Of a stretch of 64,000 nucleotides of DNA, positions 17,574 through 24,789 are shown piece by piece. Within the stretch, counting starts at the first letter, position 1. Each line of letters starts with the position of its first letter. The DNA comes from Gemmatimonadaceae bacterium (lineage in GTDB: Bacteria; Gemmatimonadota; Gemmatimonadetes; Gemmatimonadales; Gemmatimonadaceae). The stretch spans positions 1 through 64,000 of the forward strand of contig JBBEBQ010000011.1 in assembly GCA_040882285.1 (NCBI GenBank), read 5' to 3'. Under the pieces are notes generated by a model that worked only from the letters and a program-made list of their open reading frames with translations, made no database searches and had not been told where the DNA came from. The position numbers and the translations under genes were made by a program.

Positions 17574-18940
17574 GCGCGCACCGCCGGCTCGGGCGCGAGG
17601 GCGACGCCGGTCTCCGCGATCCAGACGCGAAGGTCGGACAGGGCCCGGACCGAGATCAGCTCGCGCTTCCTTTTCTTGTCGCGGACCTTCGCCGGCAGAT
17701 CGTCCACCAGACCGAAGTTTGCATTCATCGGCGCGAAGTGCGCCGGATCCGCTTCGCGCATGTAGCGGTACAGCGCGCCGAGCATCGTCGTCGGCGGCGG
17801 AACCACGGGCGCGTCGCCTTCCAGCATCCGCGCCATGTTCAGGCCGGCGAGCAGACCGGTGGCCGAGCTTTCGGTGTAGCCCTCGACGCCGGTGATCTGC
17901 CCGGCGAACAGCACGCGGTCGTCGTCGCGCGCGGAGAGGTGCGGCGTGAGCGCGCCCGGCGCGTTGACGTACGAGTTGCGGTGGATCGAGCCGTAGCGGA
18001 GAAACTCCGCGTTCTCCAGGCCGGGGATCGAGCGAAACACGCGCTGCTGCTCGGGGATGCGCAGACGGGTCTGGAAGCCGACGATGTTCCACATGCGACC
18101 CGCGCGGTCTTCCTGGCGAAGCTGCACCACCGCGTACGGGCGCTCGTTCGTGCGCGGATCGCGGAGGCCGACCGGCTTGAGCGGGCCGAAGCGGAGCGTC
18201 TCGCGCCCGCGTTTCGCCATCTCCTCGACAGGCATGCATCCCTCGAAGTACGGCACCGCGTCGAACTCGTGGCCGTGGAACTGGTCAGCGGCGGTGAGCG
18301 CGTCGAGGAACCGCTCGTACTCCTCGCGCGTCATCGGGCAGTTCAGGTACGCGCCCTCGTCGTCGGCGCCCGATTCCATCGTTTCCTTGCCGTAGCGCGA
18401 CGCGCGAAACGCCACGCTCGCGTCGATCGACTCAAAGGAAACGATCGGCGCGATCGAGTCGTAGAACGCGAGCGAGTCCGCGCCGAGGCGCGCGCGAATC
18501 ACCGCCGCCAGCGCGTCCGAGGTCAGCGGGCCCGTCGCCACGATGCACGGCGAGGTCATCGTCGTCGCCTCTTCACGCACGACTTCTATCAATGGATGGC
18601 TCGTGACGCGCTCGGTCACGGCGGCCGCGAACACGTCGCGATCGACGCCCAGCGCGGAGCCGGCGGGGACGCGGGCGATGTCCGCGCACTCGAGAATAAT
18701 CGAGCCCAGCTCGCGCATCTCGGCCTTGAGCAGGCCGTGCGCCGACGACAGCTCCGTGCTCTTGAACGTGTTGGAGCAGACCAGCTCGGCGAGCCGGTCG
18801 GTCTTGTGGGCCGGGGTGTGGCGCACCGGCCGCATCTCGTGCAGCCGGACCGGCTGACCGCGGGAGGCGAGCTGCCAGGCAGCCTCGGACCCCGCCAGGC
18901 CGCCGCCGATCACGTGTACAGGGGGTCGGGAGCTCGTCAC
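17570..18940 (-). CDS. trmFO: methylenetetrahydrofolate-tRNA-(uracil-54-C5)-methyltransferase
   Basis: A 456-residue FAD- and folate-dependent enzyme that makes ribothymidine at tRNA position 54. The FAD dinucleotide fold is VIGGGLAGSEAAW at residues 9-21. The two conserved cysteines lie in ELVCSNTFKS (about 54) and FEGCMPVEEMA. The family tail is visible as GQITGVEGYTESSATGLLAGLNMAR, then MNANFGLVDDLP. It is co-directional and overlapping with xerC. A plus-strand lipoprotein gene separates it from topA. Confidence 0.96.
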   Translation of the reverse strand: MTSSRPPVHVIGGGLAGSEAAWQLASRGQPVRLHEMRPVRHTPAHKTDRLAELVCSNTFKSTELSSAHGLLKAEMRELGSIILECADIARVPAGSALGVDRDVFAAAVTERVTSHPLIEVVREEATTMTSPCIVATGPLTSDALAAVIRARLGADSLAFYDSIAPIVSFESIDASVAFRASRYGKETMESGADDEGAYLNCPMTREEYERFLDALTAADQFHGHEFDAVPYFEGCMPVEEMAKRGRETLRFGPLKPVGLRDPRTNERPYAVVQLRQEDRAGRMWNIVGFQTRLRIPEQQRVFRSIPGLENAEFLRYGSIHRNSYVNAPGALTPHLSARDDDRVLFAGQITGVEGYTESSATGLLAGLNMARMLEGDAPVVPPPTTMLGALYRYMREADPAHFAPMNANFGLVDDLPAKVRDKKRKRELISVRALSDLRVWIAETGVALAPEPAVRA

Positions 18941-19034
18941 GTCTCAAAGTTATCGAAAATCGCGCGGGCGATTCAGGGAACCAGGGATAATATTGCCTAT
19001 AGGCCGAAAGAGTTCTTAGCTGCAGGAGGCAAAC

Positions 19035-20057
19035 GTGCGCCCGTTCTTTTTACTCGCCGCGATCCCCTTCGCTCTCGGATGCGCCCAGCAGTCGGCAATG
19101 CACGTCCCCACTCTGCCCACGGATGAGCCACTGCACGTGCGGCTGTTCGCCCCCACGGGCGGTGCGCTCAACTACGAGCTGAGCGAGCCGGCGTATGTCG
19201 CGATCTTCGCAGTCCGCCGCGGCGAGGGAATCAGCATGATTTACCCGCACTTCCGGAGTCAGATCGACTTTCGGAGCAAGGCGGGCTTCAACCAGCAAAC
19301 AATTCACCGCCTCAACGCACCGTGGTCGTACTCGGTGAGCGCCGGGTATGACTCCAGGGTACTGCTCGGACAAGCGGACGCGTATTTCGTGATCGCGTCG
19401 AAATATCCTCTCCCCGTGGAAGGAATCCTGGAGTCACCGTGGGCGCTCCGCAGTCTCGTGGGCGCGGACCTGTTCCGCGCGACGAACCTGAGCGACACGT
19501 GGTATGCGCTCGAAGAGATGCTGGTCGAAGGGCTGCCCGATGACGCGTGGGCGTCGGACGTGTATCTCAACTGGCGCGACCCCTTCCTCACGTTTGTCTC
19601 CGATCCGCGACGATTTCTGCAGGACTGCGGCGATGGACGCAGTTACATGGCTCTGTCACTCCTGAACACCAGCCGGTGCTACACTGACCGGCGCGAGGTG
19701 ACCACGACGCCGGTGGTCCCAGTCGTCGAAGTCAAGCGGCGCAACCCGCCGAAGAAGCCGTTCGACCGCGACCCGAGCGTGCCGCTGCCACCCGACGTCG
19801 TCGTGCAGGCGTCCCGCGGCGGAAGCCAAGTCGTTCGTCGTGAGCGGTCCCGGACTGAAACAGTGTCGAAGCGGGAAGACACCGGCCGGGAGTCCGCGCG
19901 ACGGCCGATCGAGTCCGCGCGAGCGCCCGCCCGTGATGTCGGCTCCAGCCGGCAGCATTCGCCGGCTTCTGCTCCGTCCCGGCCGGCGGAATCACGGCCG
20001 CAGCCGCAATCCTCGCGCTCCGAGGGGAAGCGGCCCGCCCCGAAGCCGGATAACTAG
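19035..20057 (+). CDS. lipoprotein with DUF4384-like domain and disordered basic tail
   Basis: A 340-residue protein with a GTG start five bases after a perfect AGGAGG. The leader ends in a lipobox (FALGC), so it is probably membrane-anchored. Residues about 35-210 form a folded region of alternating strands (NYELSEPAYVAIFAVRRGEG...) that resembles the DUF4384 beta-sandwich; this is a weak call. Residues 230-340 are Arg/Pro/Ser-rich and look disordered. It lies between topA and trmFO on the opposite strand, with a perfect palindrome at its 3' end. Confidence 0.65.
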   Translation: MRPFFLLAAIPFALGCAQQSAMHVPTLPTDEPLHVRLFAPTGGALNYELSEPAYVAIFAVRRGEGISMIYPHFRSQIDFRSKAGFNQQTIHRLNAPWSYSVSAGYDSRVLLGQADAYFVIASKYPLPVEGILESPWALRSLVGADLFRATNLSDTWYALEEMLVEGLPDDAWASDVYLNWRDPFLTFVSDPRRFLQDCGDGRSYMALSLLNTSRCYTDRREVTTTPVVPVVEVKRRNPPKKPFDRDPSVPLPPDVVVQASRGGSQVVRRERSRTETVSKREDTGRESARRPIESARAPARDVGSSRQHSPASAPSRPAESRPQPQSSRSEGKRPAPKPDN

Positions 20058-20086
20058 AAGCGCGGCAGGCATCGCCGACGGGCTGG

Positions 20087-20112
20087 GTGACTAGTGACTA
20101 GTCACTAGTCAC
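20087..20112. repeat. perfect 26-bp palindrome built from GTGACTA units
   Basis: The sequence reads identically on both strands: two GTGACTA units meet their two reverse complements at the centre. It lies exactly between the convergent lipoprotein and topA genes, three bases from the topA stop. The word is the same as in the tandem array at 1-54. It could act as a bidirectional termination or stop element, but there is no T-run. Confidence 0.9.
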
Positions 20113-20115
20113 GTC

Positions 20116-22632
20116 TTATGCCGGTATCGCCTCGAGCGGCTGCGACTCCACGTCCCACTCGTTCGCGCAGTTGATGCACTTCCGGTACTCGCCGCGCGTC
20201 TTGTTGAATTTCTGCTCCGCGCCGAGGTAGCCGCACTCCGCGCACTTCTCCGCGACGGGCTTGTCCCATAGCACGAAGTCGCACTTCGGGTAATTGGCGC
20301 AGCCGTAAAACGCCTTGCCTCGCTTCTTCGAGCGGCGCACCGCGATGTCGCCGCCGTCCTTGGGACACTTCACGCCCGTCGGCATCGAGCGCGTGCCGCG
20401 GCACCTGGGGAACTTGCTGCAGCCGAGGAACTCGCCGGTCCGTCCGGTGCGGATGACCATCGGCGCGCCGCACTCGTGACAGATTTCGTCGGACATCCGC
20501 GCGGGCTTCCTGTCGCCGCGCAGCGGCCGCGTGAACTTGCACTCCTTGGGATGGTTCTCGCACGCGACGAACGGGCCGAAGAATCCGCCGCGCGCGACCA
20601 GCTTCCCGCCGCACTGCGGGCAGCGCTCGGTGGCCAGCGCCGACAGATCGTGCGCTTCCGCGATCAGCGACTCGGTGTCCTCGACCTTGAGCGTGGCGGC
20701 GAACGGCCCGTAGAAATCGCCGACCATCTCGTGCCAGTCCACGTCGCCCTCCTCGACGCGGTCGAGGTCGGTCTCCATGTGCGACGTGAACGCGACGTTA
20801 AACACGTCGGGAAATTTCTTCACCATGACGCGCTCGACCTGATTGCCGAGGTCGCTCGGGTGGAAGCGGCGCTGCTCCAGGTTCACGTAGTGCCGGTCGA
20901 GCAGAGTCGAGATGATGGACGCGTACGTTGACGGCCGGCCGATCCCGAGCCGCTCGAGCTCCTTCACGAGACTCGCCTCGGAGTAGCGCGGCGGCGGCTC
21001 GGTGAAGTGTTGCGACGGCGTGATCGACTTCACCGGGATCTTCTCGCCGGCCGCGATCGCGGGGAGCGCCTGCTCGTCCTCGAGCGCGCGTCCTTCGCCT
21101 TCCTCACGCGTCTCCTTGTACAGCGCGAGGAAGCCCTGGAACTTGATCACGCTCCCGGTGGACCTGAACAAGTATTGGTCGAGCTCGAAATCCACGGTGG
21201 TGGTGTCGAATACCGCGGGCGCCATCTGCGACGCCATGAACCGCTCCCAGATGAGCTGGTACAGCCGCAGGCGGTCGCGGCCCTTCTCGTCCTTGAAGAA
21301 GCGCGCGATGCGGTCGGGCCTGCGCTCGGGATCCGTCGGGCGCACGGCTTCGTGCGCGTCCTGCGCTCTCACCTTTCCTTCCTTGGCGGGCGCCTTCTCT
21401 CCGTCGCGCGTCTTGCCCCCGCGGTACAGCTGAGGGCCGGCCGCGAGAAACTCCTTGCCGAACAGCGTGCGCAGGTAATCGCGCGCGTGCGCGGCGGCGG
21501 TCTCCGATACCCGCGTGGAGTCGGTGCGCATGTACGTGATGAGTCCGACGGCACCTTCCTCGCCGAGCTCGATTCCCTCGTACAGGTCCTGCGCCAGGCG
21601 CATCGTTTTCTTGGAGCCGAAACCGAGCTTCTTGGCGGCCTCCTGCTGCAGCGTGCTCGTCGTGAACGGCGCCGCGGGATTCTTTCTCCGCTCGCGCCGC
21701 TTGACGTCGCTGACCGGAAACTCCTTCCACTTCTTCAGGTCGCCGAGGATTCTGCTCGCGGTCGCCTCGTCCGGGATGTGCGGCTTGTTCCCGTCCACGT
21801 GGTGCAGCTTGGCGGTGAAATCCTGATCGCCTTTCCGGAGCTGCGCTTCGACGCTCCAGTACTCGACGGCGTTGAACGCCTTGATGTCGCGCTCGCGCTC
21901 GACGATGAGCCGGAGCGCGACGGTCTGCACGCGGCCCGCGGAGATCCCTTTCTTCACAGTCTTCCACAGCACGGGGCTCGCCTTGTATCCGACGAGCCGG
22001 TCGAGCACGCGGCGCGCCTGCTGCGCGTTCACCTTGTTCTCGTCTATGTCCCCGGCGTTGGCGATCGCTTCCTGCACGGCGTCCTTGGTGATCTCGTTGA
22101 AGAGCACGCGCCGGATGGGCGCGCCGTTCTTCCCCTTGATCTGGCCGGCCACGTGCCACGCGATGGCTTCGCCCTCGCGGTCGGGGTCGGTCGCGAGGAA
22201 TATCTCGCGCGACGACTTCGCCGCCGCCTTCAGCTCGGCGAGGGTTTTCTCCTTCCCGGGGATCGTGACGTACTCGGGCTTGAAGTCGTTCTCGATCTCG
22301 ATGCCGAGCTTCTTCTCCGGGAGATCGCGCAGGTGGCCGATGGTCGCGCGCACGCGGTAGCCGCGGCCGAGGTACTTGCCGATCGTCTTCGCCTTGGCGG
22401 GCGACTCGACGATCACCAGCGACGTGGTTCCGCCCTGTGCGCTCGGATCGCCGTCGTCATCGGCGACCGCCGGCTTGCGCCGGCGCGCGGTGGTTGCCTT
22501 GAGCGACTTCGCCGGCGCGGCACTCTTCCGCCTGCCCACCGGCTTGCGCGGCGCCGCCGTGCGGGCGGCCGTCTTCTTCGCGGCGGGCGCTTTCTTCTTC
22601 ACCGTGGACCTGCTGGTCTTTTTCGCGGCCAT
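20116..22632 (-). CDS. topA: DNA topoisomerase I
   Basis: An 838-residue type IA topoisomerase that relaxes negative supercoils. The Toprim domain starts at LVIVESPAKAKTIGKYLG (about 72) with the acidic DPDREGE motif. The active-site tyrosine is in GLITYMRTDSTRVS. The C-terminus has four Cys-rich ribbons (CPQCGG...C, CHECGA...C, CPKDGG...C, CAECGY...C), the second and third with the GRTGEFLGC/GKAFYGC pattern. The first 70 residues are an unusual Lys/Ala/Arg-rich histone H1-like tail. It is the last gene of the long pil-aro run and follows the Smg-like gene by three bases. Confidence 0.97.
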   Translation of the reverse strand: MAAKKTSRSTVKKKAPAAKKTAARTAAPRKPVGRRKSAAPAKSLKATTARRRKPAVADDDGDPSAQGGTTSLVIVESPAKAKTIGKYLGRGYRVRATIGHLRDLPEKKLGIEIENDFKPEYVTIPGKEKTLAELKAAAKSSREIFLATDPDREGEAIAWHVAGQIKGKNGAPIRRVLFNEITKDAVQEAIANAGDIDENKVNAQQARRVLDRLVGYKASPVLWKTVKKGISAGRVQTVALRLIVERERDIKAFNAVEYWSVEAQLRKGDQDFTAKLHHVDGNKPHIPDEATASRILGDLKKWKEFPVSDVKRRERRKNPAAPFTTSTLQQEAAKKLGFGSKKTMRLAQDLYEGIELGEEGAVGLITYMRTDSTRVSETAAAHARDYLRTLFGKEFLAAGPQLYRGGKTRDGEKAPAKEGKVRAQDAHEAVRPTDPERRPDRIARFFKDEKGRDRLRLYQLIWERFMASQMAPAVFDTTTVDFELDQYLFRSTGSVIKFQGFLALYKETREEGEGRALEDEQALPAIAAGEKIPVKSITPSQHFTEPPPRYSEASLVKELERLGIGRPSTYASIISTLLDRHYVNLEQRRFHPSDLGNQVERVMVKKFPDVFNVAFTSHMETDLDRVEEGDVDWHEMVGDFYGPFAATLKVEDTESLIAEAHDLSALATERCPQCGGKLVARGGFFGPFVACENHPKECKFTRPLRGDRKPARMSDEICHECGAPMVIRTGRTGEFLGCSKFPRCRGTRSMPTGVKCPKDGGDIAVRRSKKRGKAFYGCANYPKCDFVLWDKPVAEKCAECGYLGAEQKFNKTRGEYRKCINCANEWDVESQPLEAIPA

Positions 22633-22635
22633 CGC

Positions 22636-22896
22636 TCAGTGCACCGTCGGGTTGTCGCCGGGAGCACCGACATCGTCGAGCCCGGTGCCCTCGAGCAGGT
22701 TGCGCAGGTCGTCCAGCGCGATCCGTCCCTCGAATTGCACCAGGGCGCGCTCGATGATGTGCTCGAGCTCGGCGGGGTTTATTGCGCCGGATCCACTGAG
22801 CGCGAGCAGATGGCCCCACGCTTCGGGGGCGAAGCGTCCGCGCTCGTGTGGTCCCAGGACCCTGAAAGGCATAGCGATTGGCAGCTGTTCGTCCAT
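22636..22896 (-). CDS. Smg/DUF494-like small protein
   Basis: An 86-residue acidic protein. The middle (LLALSGSGAINPAELEHIIERALVQ...IALDDLRNLL) resembles the C-terminal part of Smg (DUF494), a protein of unknown function encoded beside dprA and topA in Proteobacteria. It is shorter than Smg, which has about 150 residues. It is tightly packed between aroK and topA (gaps of 7 and 3 bases), and the position next to topA supports the assignment. Confidence 0.6.
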   Translation of the reverse strand: MDEQLPIAMPFRVLGPHERGRFAPEAWGHLLALSGSGAINPAELEHIIERALVQFEGRIALDDLRNLLEGTGLDDVGAPGDNPTVH

Positions 22897-22903
22897 AATC
22901 CTC

Positions 22904-23422
22904 TTATTCCCGCCGGTGTTGCAGAAACGCCGAGGCGAGCTCGGCGGTCCGTTGAACTACCTGATCGAATGGGTCCTGTTCCGTGTCGACGATCGCGTCC
23001 GCCGACTCGTAGAGTTTTCCTCGGACCGTCAGAAGCCGTTCCAGCTCCCGGAGCGGGTCGCCGGCCAGCAGCGGCCGGTCCGCGGCGGCCGTCCCGAGTC
23101 GCAGGGCGGCTGTCCGAGGCTCTACTCTAAGGTATATGGTAGGGCCGGCACGAGGCACAAGTACCCTGACCGCCTCGTTCGAGATCCACCCGGCGCCAGG
23201 AGCAACTATAGCGGAGGTGCGCGGCAAGCGCTCGGTCGCCTCGAATTCCAGGGCCCGGAAAGCCGGTTCGCCGCCTTCCGCGAAAATGCTCGATATCGAT
23301 TTCCCGGCGGCCTTTTCAATCTCGCGGTCGAGATCCACAAAAGGTATGTGGAGCTCCGTCGCCACCGCATTTCCTACCGATGATTTGCCGGCGCCGGGGA
23401 GGCCGATGAGGAAAACGGGCAT
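22904..23422 (-). CDS. aroK: shikimate kinase
   Basis: A 172-residue P-loop kinase that phosphorylates shikimate at the 3-hydroxyl. Walker A is GLPGAGKS at 7-14, the Asp pair is FVDLD at 28-32, the shikimate-binding Arg is R56 in AFRALE, and the lid Arg is in DRPLL. The glycine triplet that normally follows (GGG) reads GAG here (76-78, VAPGAGW), a conservative change at a substrate-contact loop. It lies 27 bases after aroC. Its neighbour aroC catalyses a later step of the same pathway. Confidence 0.93.
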   Translation of the reverse strand: MPVFLIGLPGAGKSSVGNAVATELHIPFVDLDREIEKAAGKSISSIFAEGGEPAFRALEFEATERLPRTSAIVAPGAGWISNEAVRVLVPRAGPTIYLRVEPRTAALRLGTAAADRPLLAGDPLRELERLLTVRGKLYESADAIVDTEQDPFDQVVQRTAELASAFLQHRRE

Positions 23423-23449
23423 TAAGAGCGGCGGAAAATGCGGAGCAGT

Positions 23450-24637
23450 TCACTTCCCCCGCTCGTTGATCCGCGCGATGTAAGAATCGTAGTTCCGCCG
23501 CGTCTCGCCGAGCGAATCCCCCCCGAACTTCTCCAGAAACGCCTGCGCGATCACGAATGCAACCATCGCCTCCGCTATCACCCCCATAGCCGGCACGGCC
23601 GTCACGTCGCTTCGCTCCGCGACGGCGGCCGCCGCCTCTCCTGTCTCGGTATCGATGGTCGCGAGCGGCTTCATCAGCGTGCTGATCGGCTTCATCGCGA
23701 CGCGAAGCACGAGCGGCTCGCCCGTCGTCATCCCGCCCTCCAGCCCGCCCGCGCGGTTGCTGCGGCGGTGCACTCCGCCGGCGCGAGTCGCCTGCGACTC
23801 CGCGTCGATCTCGTCGTGCACGCGCGAGCCCGGCATTCGCGCCGCCTCGAACCCCAATCCCAGCTCCACACCTTTCACCGCCGGGATCGACATGATCGCG
23901 GCCGCGAGGCGGCCGTCGAGCTTGCGGTCCCACGACACGTACGATCCGAGCCCTACCGGCAGGCCGGTGCACACGACTTCGCAGATCCCGCCGAGCGTGT
24001 CACCGTCGCGCTTGGCTTCGTCGATCCGCGCGATCATCCGCTGCTCCGCGTCCTTGTCGAGCGTGCGGAGCGGAGAGTCGCCGACCGCGGCGTTGACGTC
24101 TTCGGGCAGCGCGTCCGGCGGCGCGGCGTCGATGCCGCCGAGGTGCACGACGTGGCTGCCCACCCTGACGGAGAACTCGGAGAGGAAGCGGCGGCAAACC
24201 GCGGCGGCCGCGACGCGAGCGGTGGTCTCGCGGGCCGACGCCCGCTCGAGCACGTCGCGCGCGTCGGCGCGGTCGTACTTGAGCATGCCGGAAAGGTCGG
24301 CGTGTCCGGGGCGCGGGCGCGTGACAGCGCGCTTGCGCTTGTCGGGGTCGGCCCCGCTCCGCGCCGGATCCATTATCTCCGACCAGTTCTTCCAGTCGCG
24401 GTTCCGGATGAGCAGCGCGATGGGCGATCCGATCGTCTCCCCCGCGCGCACACCGGCCAGCAGCTCGACGCTGTCGGATTCGATCTGCATCCGCCGGCCG
24501 CGGCCGTAGCCGTGCTGGCGGCGCGCGAGCTCGGCGTCGATGTCGCCGGCTGAGAGCGGCACGCCCGCGACCATGCCCTCCAAGATGCATACGAGGGCCT
24601 GGCCGTGAGATTCCCCGGCCGTCGTGAATCGGAGCAT
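23450..24637 (-). CDS. aroC: chorismate synthase
   Basis: An enzyme of about 395 residues that converts EPSP to chorismate with reduced FMN, the last step of the shikimate pathway. The start MLRFTTAGESHG matches the invariant N-terminus; six upstream in-frame codons are not conserved. The GRGRRMQIESDSVE and RPRPGHAD blocks, the RSSARETTARVA-type motif (here RASARETTARVA) and RSNRAGGLEGGMTTGEPL are all present. The start codon lies about 11 bases beyond a long palindrome that separates it from the lipoprotein gene. No strong ribosome-binding site is visible. Confidence 0.96.
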   Translation of the reverse strand: MLRFTTAGESHGQALVCILEGMVAGVPLSAGDIDAELARRQHGYGRGRRMQIESDSVELLAGVRAGETIGSPIALLIRNRDWKNWSEIMDPARSGADPDKRKRAVTRPRPGHADLSGMLKYDRADARDVLERASARETTARVAAAAVCRRFLSEFSVRVGSHVVHLGGIDAAPPDALPEDVNAAVGDSPLRTLDKDAEQRMIARIDEAKRDGDTLGGICEVVCTGLPVGLGSYVSWDRKLDGRLAAAIMSIPAVKGVELGLGFEAARMPGSRVHDEIDAESQATRAGGVHRRSNRAGGLEGGMTTGEPLVLRVAMKPISTLMKPLATIDTETGEAAAAVAERSDVTAVPAMGVIAEAMVAFVIAQAFLEKFGGDSLGETRRNYDSYIARINERGK

Positions 24638-24653
24638 GGCAAAAGATACTGCC

Positions 24654-24781
24654 AACTACCACCTAGAACTGCCAAGCTACGCGCTACCAGCAAAAAACGC
24701 CGCCAGCTACGAGCAAACTCAAGCTCGTAGCTGGCGGCTTCTAGCTGGTGGCCCGCAGCTTGGCAGTTCTAGGTGGCAGTT
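24654..24781. repeat. long double palindrome (element C)
   Basis: Outer arms of 38 bases (24654-24691 and 24744-24781) are imperfect inverted repeats containing CCACCTAGAACTGCCAAGCT. Inside, a perfect 16-bp stem (24699-24714 with 24723-24738) closes an 8-base loop AAACTCAA. The GAGCAAACT at the loop edge is also present in the core of the palindrome at 9751-9843. It occupies most of the gap between the lipoprotein stop and the aroC start, in the middle of a same-strand gene run, so it could act as an attenuator. There is no T-run after the stem on the minus strand. Confidence 0.9.
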
Positions 24782-24789
24782 ATCACCAG

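Noticed and set aside
21007-23130. 707-codon plus-strand frame opposite topA
   Set aside because: Antisense shadow of topA, the Smg-like gene and aroK; no domain and abnormal composition.
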